Positions 33,822-42,500 of a stretch of 50,126 nucleotides of DNA are shown piece after piece. The stretch lies in NCBI GenBank assembly GCA_030429955.1, contig JAUIGO010000017.1, positions 1 through 50,126 of the forward strand. Reading direction: 5' to 3'. The position numbers and the translations under genes are program-made. The notes beneath the pieces are model-generated. The model saw nothing but the letters and a program-made list of their open reading frames with translations, had not been told where the DNA came from and did no database searches. Each line of letters starts with the position of its first letter. Within the stretch, counting starts at the first letter, position 1. The stretch comes from Bacteroidia bacterium (GTDB lineage Bacteria; Bacteroidota; Bacteroidia; Flavobacteriales; Flavobacteriaceae).

Positions 33822-33925
33822 ATCGTTAGGTATAAGGTTTGAGGTATTAGGTCAAGTTCGACTTCAACTTCAAATTCGATTTCAATTTATGTTTTGCGTC
33901 TCTGCGACTTTGCGAGAAATTCTAA
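33822..33925. repeat. Intergenic low-complexity and repeat-like sequence
   Basis: The first half has repeated TTCGACTTCAACTTCAAATTCGATTTCAA-type text (33857-33886 region, short degenerate units). The second half, TTTTGCGTCTCTGCGACTTT followed by GCGAGAAA (33893-33920), is a phrase I recognise as widely repeated between genes of Bacteroidota. No gene is present. Confidence 0.4.
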
Positions 33926-34660
33926 TCATCTAAAATAAGACAATAAATCCGACTTCTTTGATGCTGACACCATAATTTCTTTTCCATTGCTCAACACCAC
34001 ACTACCTCCTTTGCCTTTTACATATTTCACAACTTCATTAACGTTGACCAAATAACTTTTATGAACTCTTGCAAAACCAGAATCTACTAAGGCATCTTCA
34101 AAATATTTTAAGGTTTTACTCACTAGCTTCTTTTTGTTGCTATTCAAGTAAATCTCAGTGTAATTATCATCGGCTTTACAATATAAAATGTTTGCGGTTT
34201 CTAACACTTCAAAACCATCTTGCTGTGGGATGGTTATTTTTCCATTCACGTTGTTGGTTTTAGGCACTAACACCTCATCTTGCAAGGCATCTTCCTTGGC
34301 TTTTATTTCAACAACATAATCTACAGCTTTGATAAGCTCATCAATAGAAATTGGCTTCATTAAATAATAGCTTGCATGTGCATTTAAAGCATCCATAGCG
34401 TAATGATTATAGGCAGTGACAAAAATGGTTTCAAACGTTCTATCGCCAACCTTATCCAATAAATCAAAGGCGTTGCCATAAGGCATTTCAACATCCAGAA
34501 ACACCAGATCTAATTTATTGTTTCTAATGAGCACTAGAGCTTCATCTACATTTGCTGCTTCGCCAAGAATAGTCACATTTGGACAATACTTGTTTAAGTA
34601 GTTTCTTAAAATATCTCTACTTGTTTCTTCGTCTTCTACTATGATTGCGTTTAGTTTCAT
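33926..34660 (-). CDS. LytTR-family response regulator
   Basis: A 244-aa two-component regulator. The receiver domain (1-120) has the acidic pair in IIVEDEE, the phosphoacceptor Asp56 in LVFLDVEMPYG and the conserved Thr/Lys in FVTAYNHYAMDAL and YYLMKPIS. The DNA-binding LytTR domain is at about 145-244 (ILYCKADDNYTEIYLNSNKK, FARVHKSYLVNVNEV, VVLSNGKEIMVS). It is the partner of the sensor kinase encoded 219 bp upstream on the same strand. Targets are not visible. Confidence 0.95.
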   Translation of the reverse strand: MKLNAIIVEDEETSRDILRNYLNKYCPNVTILGEAANVDEALVLIRNNKLDLVFLDVEMPYGNAFDLLDKVGDRTFETIFVTAYNHYAMDALNAHASYYLMKPISIDELIKAVDYVVEIKAKEDALQDEVLVPKTNNVNGKITIPQQDGFEVLETANILYCKADDNYTEIYLNSNKKKLVSKTLKYFEDALVDSGFARVHKSYLVNVNEVVKYVKGKGGSVVLSNGKEIMVSASKKSDLLSYFR

Positions 34661-34879
34661 AATTTATAAGTTGGAAGCTAGAAGAATGAAGCTGGAAGTA
34701 AAACTTCTTGCTCCAAGCTTCATGCTTCAGTCTTTTTAATAATATTAACTCTCCTCCTTTTTAAGGAGGAGTGGTTTCCGAATCCAAAATTCGGAAATCG
34801 AGGTGGTTTATAACCCTTCCGTCCTTCGGACACCTTCCCTTAAAAAGGTAAGGAATTTTCAGTTTAATTTTTTTAGGCC
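34661..34879. repeat. Intergenic cluster of hairpin repeats
   Basis: Five inverted repeats in 219 bp: ATGAAGCT/AAGCTTCAT (34686-34727 region); CTCCTCCTT, TTT, AAGGAGGAG (34751-34771); TTTCCGAAT, CCAAA, ATTCGGAAA (34775-34797); GTCC-TTC-GGAC (34821-34831); and CCTTCCCTT with AAGGTAAGG (34833-34854 region). None has a clear T run. They lie between the kinase and its regulator, so they may lower read-through. The text resembles composite intergenic repeats common in flavobacteria. Confidence 0.6.
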
Positions 34880-37063
34880 TCAGTCTTTTTTTAAGGTTAC
34901 AACAACTTTGGTTCCCTTGTCCTGTTGAACGTCAGGATGGTCTTCAGCATCCATAAAATCTTCAATAAAAACATCCACTTTGTCCTTATACATCTCATTT
35001 AAAATAGCAACTCGTTTTTTGATATTGCCTAAGCCTTTTGAGTTGTGTTTTTTCTGATGCTCAGTTTTCATGGCTTTAGATTTTTCTCTTCCTATGCCAT
35101 CATCAGTAATGCTTATTTTAAGTTCGTTTTTATCAACTTGTGTGATATTGATGTTGAGTTGCCCTTTTTCAGTTTTATAACGTAAGCCATGCCAAACTGC
35201 ATTTTCAATATAAGGTTGCAATAACATTGGCGGAATTTGAAAATCATCAACATTAACATTCTCATCAATAGTTATGGCATAATCAAACTTATCCTTGAAC
35301 CTAAAATGCTCTAGCTTGGTATACAATTCAAGCAATTCAATTTCTTTCTCTAGCGGGATAAAATCTTCTTCACTATTTTCTAAAACAGCTCGCATCAGCA
35401 ATGAAAAATCAGACAGATATTTATTTGCAGTACGTTCGTCATTGCTTGCAATAAAACTATTTACCGAATTAAGCGCATTAAAAATAAAATGCGGATTCAT
35501 CTGACTACGCAACGATTTCAAAGCCAAAAGATTATTATTTAATTTCTGCTGCTTCATGTTTTTGAACATAAAATAGCCAGCAAACAAGAGCAAAATAACT
35601 CCACCAATCAAGGAATAAATGATCAGTTCTTGACTTTTGTTTCGCTCTTGTGTGAGCTGAAATCTACTTTCAGACAAGGCTCTGTCTTTTTCCAAACTTG
35701 TAATTCGGTTCTGCTTTTCGTTTAAATCTTGCCTTACTCTTGCAGCCTGGGAAATTTCCTGATCTTTTTTAATGTAAAGTTCATCTACCAAGCGCTCATA
35801 CTCTTTGGCTGTGGTTAATGCTTTTTCAATATCTCCAGCGTCTCTATACACTTCAGATAGTTTTCTAGTCGCATCTTTTTTAACTACCAAATCTTCTTTA
35901 TTTCCAGCTTCTTCAATACTTTTTTCCAAAAAGTTAATCGCATTGCCAAAATCTTTCTTCAAGGCATAGGCATTACCAATTTTATAATTTTGTTTTTGAG
36001 GTGTTAGCGCGCTTTCATTATCAATAATTGAATCGTGTTCAATGTCTTCAATATCATCTAAAGCATCTTTTCGTAATTCTATTTCAGCTTCATAAGCTTG
36101 ATTGATGTTTTGAAAATCGGCTACTTTAACTTTCTCTTCGGCTGCTCTTTTTTTGTTTTCTTTATTAGCAAGATTTAACGAATTTTCAAAATAACCTGAA
36201 GCTTTATCATTAGCTCCACTGGCTTGATAAGATTGTGCAATTTTTGAGTTTAAATCAGTGACTTTCGGCGTAATTAAATGTTCCTGAGCCACAAGTAATC
36301 CTTGATTGTAAGCATCAATCGCTTTTGAATAATCTTTGGTGTTGTAATACACATCACCAAGACCTTCTAGCAACTCAACCTTTTGCCAATTGGAAAGTGA
36401 TTTTCTATCTAAGGCATTGTACATGTCTAAACTTTCCTGATAGTTTTTGTTGAGCTCGTACGCTTTTGCAATTTTTAGTCTTACCTCAATAGAATTTACA
36501 TTTTGCAGGCTTATTTTATAGTTGGTTACAGCAAGATCATATTGTTTAAGCTCAAAAAACACATCTGCTAATACTTCGTAAACCGTTGCATTATTCTTGC
36601 TAGAGTTAGCAATAGCTTTAGCATCAGTAATAAACTCAATGCTCTTGTCTGTATTTCTCTTTTTGTAATATTCGGCCGAATCTATCAAGGCATTAAACAG
36701 ATTGGCATCAATACGTTTGTATTTTGTTGATAGGTTTCTGGAATTGGGCTGAACCTGTACAGTAATCCGCTCGTTGCTTTTTATGATGATATAAACCGTT
36801 TCAAAATCACTATGTCTAATCACGAGTTCATCATTCAACTTTACTTGAATTCTAAATTCTCCTTCATTATTTGTTGTAGTATAAGCACCTCCATTAACCT
36901 CAACATTCACTTTAGGAATAGGCTTATTGGTGTCATTTTCTATAACTGAACCTCTAACAATAAAAGTGTCTTGCTTATTCGTTGTATTGTTAGTCTGAGA
37001 CCATGAATACAAGCCTAGGCACAACGTGATACAAATAATGATATGTTTAAAACTGTGTTTCAT
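34880..37063 (-). CDS. TPR sensor histidine kinase of the LytS/YehU type
   Basis: A 727-aa sensor. A signal peptide (1-22, ending SWSQ) leads a carboxypeptidase-regulatory-like beta-sandwich at about 33-95 (FIVRGSVIENDTNKPIPKVN). TPR units follow at about 115-420 (LADVFFELKQYDLAVTNYKI, GLGDVYYNTKDYSKAIDAYN). A coiled coil precedes one membrane segment at about 488-506 (YSLIGGVILLLFAGYFMF). The His_kinase domain has His525 in LRSQMNPHFIFNALNSV, and the HATPase has PPMLLQPYIENAVWHGLRYK and DDGIGREKSKAM. The layout puts the TPR sensor in the periplasm. It should phosphorylate the LytTR regulator encoded downstream. Confidence 0.93.
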   Translation of the reverse strand: MKHSFKHIIICITLCLGLYSWSQTNNTTNKQDTFIVRGSVIENDTNKPIPKVNVEVNGGAYTTTNNEGEFRIQVKLNDELVIRHSDFETVYIIIKSNERITVQVQPNSRNLSTKYKRIDANLFNALIDSAEYYKKRNTDKSIEFITDAKAIANSSKNNATVYEVLADVFFELKQYDLAVTNYKISLQNVNSIEVRLKIAKAYELNKNYQESLDMYNALDRKSLSNWQKVELLEGLGDVYYNTKDYSKAIDAYNQGLLVAQEHLITPKVTDLNSKIAQSYQASGANDKASGYFENSLNLANKENKKRAAEEKVKVADFQNINQAYEAEIELRKDALDDIEDIEHDSIIDNESALTPQKQNYKIGNAYALKKDFGNAINFLEKSIEEAGNKEDLVVKKDATRKLSEVYRDAGDIEKALTTAKEYERLVDELYIKKDQEISQAARVRQDLNEKQNRITSLEKDRALSESRFQLTQERNKSQELIIYSLIGGVILLLFAGYFMFKNMKQQKLNNNLLALKSLRSQMNPHFIFNALNSVNSFIASNDERTANKYLSDFSLLMRAVLENSEEDFIPLEKEIELLELYTKLEHFRFKDKFDYAITIDENVNVDDFQIPPMLLQPYIENAVWHGLRYKTEKGQLNINITQVDKNELKISITDDGIGREKSKAMKTEHQKKHNSKGLGNIKKRVAILNEMYKDKVDVFIEDFMDAEDHPDVQQDKGTKVVVTLKKD

Positions 37064-37286
37064 TATTAAATTTGAATCGTAAACTTACACACTTTACTTG
37101 GTATTATAAAATGCTAAAATTAATAAAAAGGTGCTTTTACTTCCTTTTTTTACCGCTTTACGAATTTAAAATATCGTTTCACTCATTCAAATGATGTGTT
37201 TACTCATTCTTGGTTTTTTGAGAAAAAAGTTGGTCTTAGTTTTACTTTATGTTAAAACACATTCATCAATTTAAAACAAGTAAATC

Positions 37287-38405
37287 ATGACAACTCAAAT
37301 TAAAGCCTTTTTTTTAGGACTACTTATGGTTGGAACTTTCGTAACAAATGCGAATAACAAACCTAAGTCAAACAAGCAATTTATTAAAGTTGCACTATTA
37401 TTAGACACTAGCAATAGCATGGATGGATTAATAGACCAAGCCAAAGCGCAGTTATGGGAAATAGTTAACGAACTTTCTTATGCCAAGTGCGAAGGTGAAA
37501 GACCAAACCTTCAAATCGCCATTTATGAATATGGTAACGACAGATTAAACAGTGATGAAGGCTACATCAGACAAGTGATAGGTTTTAGTGAAGACCTCGA
37601 TGATATTTCAAAAGAACTGTTTTCTCTCACTACAAATGGAGGCAATGAATATTGTGGACAAGTGATTCAGACCTCATTAAATCAGTTAAAATGGGGAAAC
37701 AATCCTGATGACTTAAAACTTATTTTCATTGCAGGAAACGAACCATTCAATCAAGGATATTTAAGTTACAAACATGCAGCAGTAAATGCCAATGAAAAAG
37801 ATGTTACTGTAAATACCATTTTTTGTGGCGATTATTATGATGGTATTTCTACCTATTGGAAAGAAGGTGCCGATTTAACCAAAGGCAACTATATGGCCAT
37901 AAACCATAACAGAGCTACAGTTCATATTGCTTCGCCTTACGATGATGCTATTTTAAAGCTCAACAAAAAACTTAATGGAACTTATGTGATGTATGGAAAT
38001 AAAGGTAGAGAAAAAATGCAGTTGCAAGCTGAACAAGACGATAAAGCCAAAGATTACAGCAAGGCAAACGCAGTTGGAAGAACTGTAAGCAAAAGCTCTC
38101 ATTTATACAAAAACTCCTCTTGGGATTTAGTGGATGCTGTTGAACAGGAAGAAGTTGTTATTGAAAAATTAAAACCAAGTGAATTACCTGATGAACTAAA
38201 AGGGAAAAGCGCAGAAGAAGTAAAAGCTTACCTTGAAAAGAAGCAGAAAGAACGTGATGCTATTAATAAAGAAATTCAAGAATTAAACAGCAAGCGTAAA
38301 GCTTACATTGCTGAAAAACAAAAAGACACCAAAAACGGATTGGAAAACGCGATGATAAAAGCCATTAAAACACAAGCGAAGAAGAAAAATTATCAGTGGA
38401 ATTAA
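37287..38405 (+). CDS. Secreted von Willebrand factor A domain protein
   Basis: A 372-aa protein with a signal peptide at 1-23. The vWA domain covers about 33-235 and starts VALLLDTSNSMDGLIDQAK, with the metal-ion adhesion motif DxSxS intact (DTSNS). GQVIQTSLNQLKWG and LIFIAGNEPFNQG are further parts of the fold. The last 90 residues are a Lys/Glu-rich coiled coil (LKGKSAEEVKAYLEKKQKER). It is divergent from the sensor kinase gene. Binding partner unknown. Confidence 0.9.
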   Translation: MTTQIKAFFLGLLMVGTFVTNANNKPKSNKQFIKVALLLDTSNSMDGLIDQAKAQLWEIVNELSYAKCEGERPNLQIAIYEYGNDRLNSDEGYIRQVIGFSEDLDDISKELFSLTTNGGNEYCGQVIQTSLNQLKWGNNPDDLKLIFIAGNEPFNQGYLSYKHAAVNANEKDVTVNTIFCGDYYDGISTYWKEGADLTKGNYMAINHNRATVHIASPYDDAILKLNKKLNGTYVMYGNKGREKMQLQAEQDDKAKDYSKANAVGRTVSKSSHLYKNSSWDLVDAVEQEEVVIEKLKPSELPDELKGKSAEEVKAYLEKKQKERDAINKEIQELNSKRKAYIAEKQKDTKNGLENAMIKAIKTQAKKKNYQWN

Positions 38406-38412
38406 TGCACCT

Positions 38413-38483
38413 TGTCAAACTGAGCGCAGTCGAAGTTATAGTATTTCGGAAATCGAAGCATTTCGACTGCGCTCAATGTGACA
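38413..38483. repeat. Long inverted repeat of an interspersed family
   Basis: TGTCAAACTGAGCGCAGTCG plus AA (38413-38434) is inverted as TTCGACTGCGCTCAATGTGA plus CA (38462-38483), 20 of 22 bases matching, with 27 bp between. The GAGCGCAGTCGA core is a phrase seen many times between genes of flavobacteria. It sits between two converging genes, beside a true terminator. Confidence 0.8.
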
Positions 38484-38490
38484 TTTAAAC

Positions 38491-38519
38491 AAAAAAGGCT
38501 CCTAATAGGAGCCTTTTTT
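38491..38519. terminator. Bidirectional terminator between convergent genes
   Basis: AAAAAAGGCTCCTA, A, TAGGAGCCTTTTTT: 14-bp arms, T run on either strand. It serves both the vWA gene (plus) and the porP/sprF gene (minus). Confidence 0.93.
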
Positions 38520-38537
38520 AATACTATATTTTAAAGT

Positions 38538-39545
38538 TTAATTTACACTTGGACAATTACACTCATACTTTTCACGAACACAATTAAAGTTAAACCCTAA
38601 GGTTAATTGGTGAAATCCTCCATTGTTAAATACCACTGAGTTGGCTTGATAAGAATAAGTATAAGCAAATACAAAGTTTTTATAGTTGACTCCAACCAAT
38701 GGCGTAAAATATTGTAATTTCTGACTGCTCACTCCTGAACCATCTAAAAATTCGGCACCATCAAAACTTCGTCTGTATGATAATCCAGCCCAAAGTTTCC
38801 CAAAATCCATTTCTCTATAAGCTTTTATGTTTACATCTATCAATGATTCTTTTGTAGCATCGCGATACATAAACATCACTGATGGTTCATAGCTCATTTC
38901 ACTTCCTAGTTTACTAAATACATTTCCTGCCGAGACCAAATAAGTTCTTAAGTTATCATAGCTTAAGCCTTGTTCATTAAAGTTAATACCTTCATTAGCG
39001 AGCACATTCTTTACTGTTGCATGTGCATAAAAATCAAGAAAGTGATAGGAGAACCCAAAGTCTATATTAAAGTTGGTAGCCGTTTGCTCAATGCCTGCAA
39101 TAATTGGGTCGAAACCATCTGCTAAAAATGAGGTTTCATCTAATTTGTATTGAATAAATCCAGTACTTAAACCAAAAGACAACATGTTTAAATCGATAGG
39201 ATTTCTAGAAAACATCAAGTGATGTGCATACGTTAAATACGCTCCTGTTTGTGAATGGTAACCGTTTTTATCAGCAAAAACAATGGCTCCAGCTGCTGAA
39301 GGACCATCTCCTAACCTACCATTGATACTCAACGTATTTAAGCTAGGTGCTTCATCCTGACCAAACCATTGCTGCCTTCCTGTTAATCTTATTTTAGCAC
39401 AATTGGCAACGCCAGCCATTGAAGGGTGGATCAAATAATAATTATCCGTTAAATAGTCTGAATATATTGGTAAACCTTCTTGAGCGATGGAAACTTTTGA
39501 GAACAAAAGCATGACTGCTATCAAGCAAATTTTTTCTAATTTCAT
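38538..39545 (-). CDS. PorP/SprF family type IX secretion membrane protein
   Basis: A 335-aa outer-membrane barrel with a signal peptide at 1-21 (ending SIAQ). The family start QEGLPIYSDYLTDNYYLIHP with SMAGVANCAKIRLTGRQQW is diagnostic. Members act with one T9SS substrate of the type-B sorting kind, usually encoded beside them, and help keep it at the surface. Here the large adhesin gene ends 8 bp upstream, so the two are one transcript and very likely partners. Confidence 0.95.
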   Translation of the reverse strand: MKLEKICLIAVMLLFSKVSIAQEGLPIYSDYLTDNYYLIHPSMAGVANCAKIRLTGRQQWFGQDEAPSLNTLSINGRLGDGPSAAGAIVFADKNGYHSQTGAYLTYAHHLMFSRNPIDLNMLSFGLSTGFIQYKLDETSFLADGFDPIIAGIEQTATNFNIDFGFSYHFLDFYAHATVKNVLANEGINFNEQGLSYDNLRTYLVSAGNVFSKLGSEMSYEPSVMFMYRDATKESLIDVNIKAYREMDFGKLWAGLSYRRSFDGAEFLDGSGVSSQKLQYFTPLVGVNYKNFVFAYTYSYQANSVVFNNGGFHQLTLGFNFNCVREKYECNCPSVN

Positions 39546-39553
39546 ATCAAGTT

Positions 39554-42500
39554 TTATCTTTTCAGGGTAAAATGGGCTCTAAATGTTTTTCTCTCTCCAC
39601 TAATTGGCTCATCGTACTCAACTGTAAACCAATAATCACTTGTTGGTAAAAGCGTTCCATTAAACCTGCCATTCCAACCTTCTCCTGTTGGATTAAGCTG
39701 TTTAATAAGCTTACCATATCTGTCAAATATATAAATTTTTGAGTTAGCTTGAGTTTCAATTCCATAGATATTCCAGGTGTCATTATAACCATCTCCATTT
39801 GGTGTAAAATAATGCGGATAATCAATTACTAAAACTGTTGTAGTACCAATACCACAACCATTTAAGTCTCTTGCCTTTACAGTATGTAACCCTCCAGAAA
39901 CATTTTCAAAAATGTTGCTTTCTTGCCAAGCACCATCATCTAAACTAAATTCGTAGATGCCATTTCCTGTAACAGTTGCTTCAATAACATGATTTTCGGC
40001 AAAAGCAACGGTTGTTAATACTGCTGTCACCATTGGTGGTCCACTTTCTATCACTAAAGCACTATCTGTATTCTGACAACCACTTACTATGTTTGTTACG
40101 ATGACCTCATAAGTTCCTCCTTGTAAAGCCAAATAACTAGAAGATGTTGCTCCAGAAATTAATACGCCTTCCAAATACCACTCAAAAGAATAATCTGTAT
40201 CAGATAATTGGGTATCCAATAAAGGTGGTCCTACAACTTCGGTTCCGTTAGAGTCAACGCACAAAATATATTCATCTTCTAAATCGAAAATTGGTAATAA
40301 ATCAACTTGTAATGTTATTTCTGTGATGGCATAACAGTACGTGTTTGGTGTGTTTATATTATCAACGCGAGCATAAATAACTTGTGTGTTGGTTACGTTT
40401 TCATATATGGTTGGAATTGGATTTACATACAAATCTGCATCAGCAAACGAATCGTAATACGTAACTTCATAAGTTAAAGGATCTTGTCCATTAAGCACTT
40501 CAGCATTTTTGGTGATTAAATCAAATTGTCCAAAACCATCATTGTCTCCAATATTGTCGCAAATCACATAAGGCGTTACAGCAAGATTTGCATTAGAGGA
40601 TTCTTGTACCTCTATAAAAAAGCTTGATGCTGCAACATCACAACCTGTAACAGTATTTGTAATGCTTACAAAAATCTCTTGCGGATTTGTTAAGTTGGTA
40701 TAAGGACTAGTAAGCGCATTGGCAGAAGCATCTGCATCAGCTTGAGATTCGTGATACGTTACTTCAAATATTCCTGGATCCTGACCATTTAAAATTTCAA
40801 GCGTTTTGCTATTAAGGTCAAAAGCGAAAAATCCATCTGTGTTATCTTCACACTCAATAAAATTGGTAACAGCAATAACATCTGGTAATGGGTTAACTAT
40901 CAAATTGAAATCTACAATTACATAACAAACAGTTGTATCATTAGTGACTCTTACATAAATGGTTTGTGGTGTACTTGTATTTGAATAAGCTGTTGGTGTC
41001 GCAATGGCTGCTGTTCCGTTTTCAGCATTGGTAAATGTTTCATGATAGGTGGCAGTTACACCAACTTCGCCATTTAAAATGTAAGCTTCATTTAAAGTTA
41101 AATCGAAAATTTCAACAGCATTTCCTGCATTGTCATCATCGCACAAAATTAAATCTGCTGGATCTGTATTGGATATTGGCAAGGCATTGACAATTAAATC
41201 TAAAGTCGTTGTGCTATAACATCCTGTAACATCATCTTCCACTCTTGCGTAAACCGTTTGAGGATTACTTGTGTTATTATATGGACTTGTAATTACGTTA
41301 GCTCCAGAATCTGCATCAACCAATGTTTCATGAAAGGTTAAAGTAACTCCAGTAATGCCTCCAAGTATTTCAGTTGAAGCATCTTCTAAGGTAAACAGTT
41401 CTGTTTGGTCACCAGGATTATCATCATCACAGAGTTCTAAAGCTGTTGGATTGGAAATCACTGGGTTCGTATTTACGGTAATTTGAAAGTTTACAGAAGA
41501 CACAAAACAGCCTGTCACATTATCTTCAACGCGAACATAAATAATTTGTGGATTACTAATATTCGCATAAGGACTTACCAAAGCATTCGCTCCTGTATCA
41601 GCATCAGTTTGTGTTTCGTGATACGAAATGGTAAAATCTGCTGGGTTTTGTGTGCCATTAACCTCAGCATCAAATTGTGTTAAATCTATTGAGGTAACGT
41701 TTGGTGTATCTGTACAAAATGCAACATCAGCCACATCATTTTCTTCTGGTAGTGGATTAACCGTTAAAGTAATATGCTCACCAAGTCCCAAACAGGAATT
41801 ATCAACATCACTATCTACTCTCACAAAAATAGTTTGCGTGTTTGGCGATGCATCATTTCTATGATTACTTATATCTGCAATGGCATTGGTTTCAGCTAAA
41901 GCATCCTCTAAAGTTTCGTAATAGGTTATGGTGATGATTTGACCTGGTGGAAACTCAGCTCTGATTAAAGCCTCTGCATTACTAAAGTTAAAAGTAGCAA
42001 CACCATTTCTATGGTCACCATCTACTGCATCGTCATCACACACTTCGTAGGTCAATTGAAATGTTGGTGGAATTTGAGTCGTAGACACTAATAAATTTAA
42101 TTGTGCTGTTCTATAGCAACCATCAGTAGTTTCAATCCTTACATACAAAATGTCTGGCATTGTTGAAGGATCGAGATTGGTATAGGTTGTTGGGTTGGTT
42201 ATAGCATTAATTCCTGCTTCAGCATCAGCTAACAATAAATGATAGGTGAATATTTCAGTAGCAAAATTTGCTGATAGAATTTCATTAGCTTCTGTTAAAT
42301 TGAATTCGGTAAAACCATCTGTATCATCATCACATTGAAACAGTTCCACAAAAGGCTGAACCGTTGGTAATGCATACACCTCTAAATCTATGGTTGCAGT
42401 TTCAAAACAATCTGTATTGTCAATATTTTCAACTCTTACAATCAGCTGCTGTGTATTGGCTGTAGTATTGGTAAATACTAATGGTAAAGCTCCTATTGCT

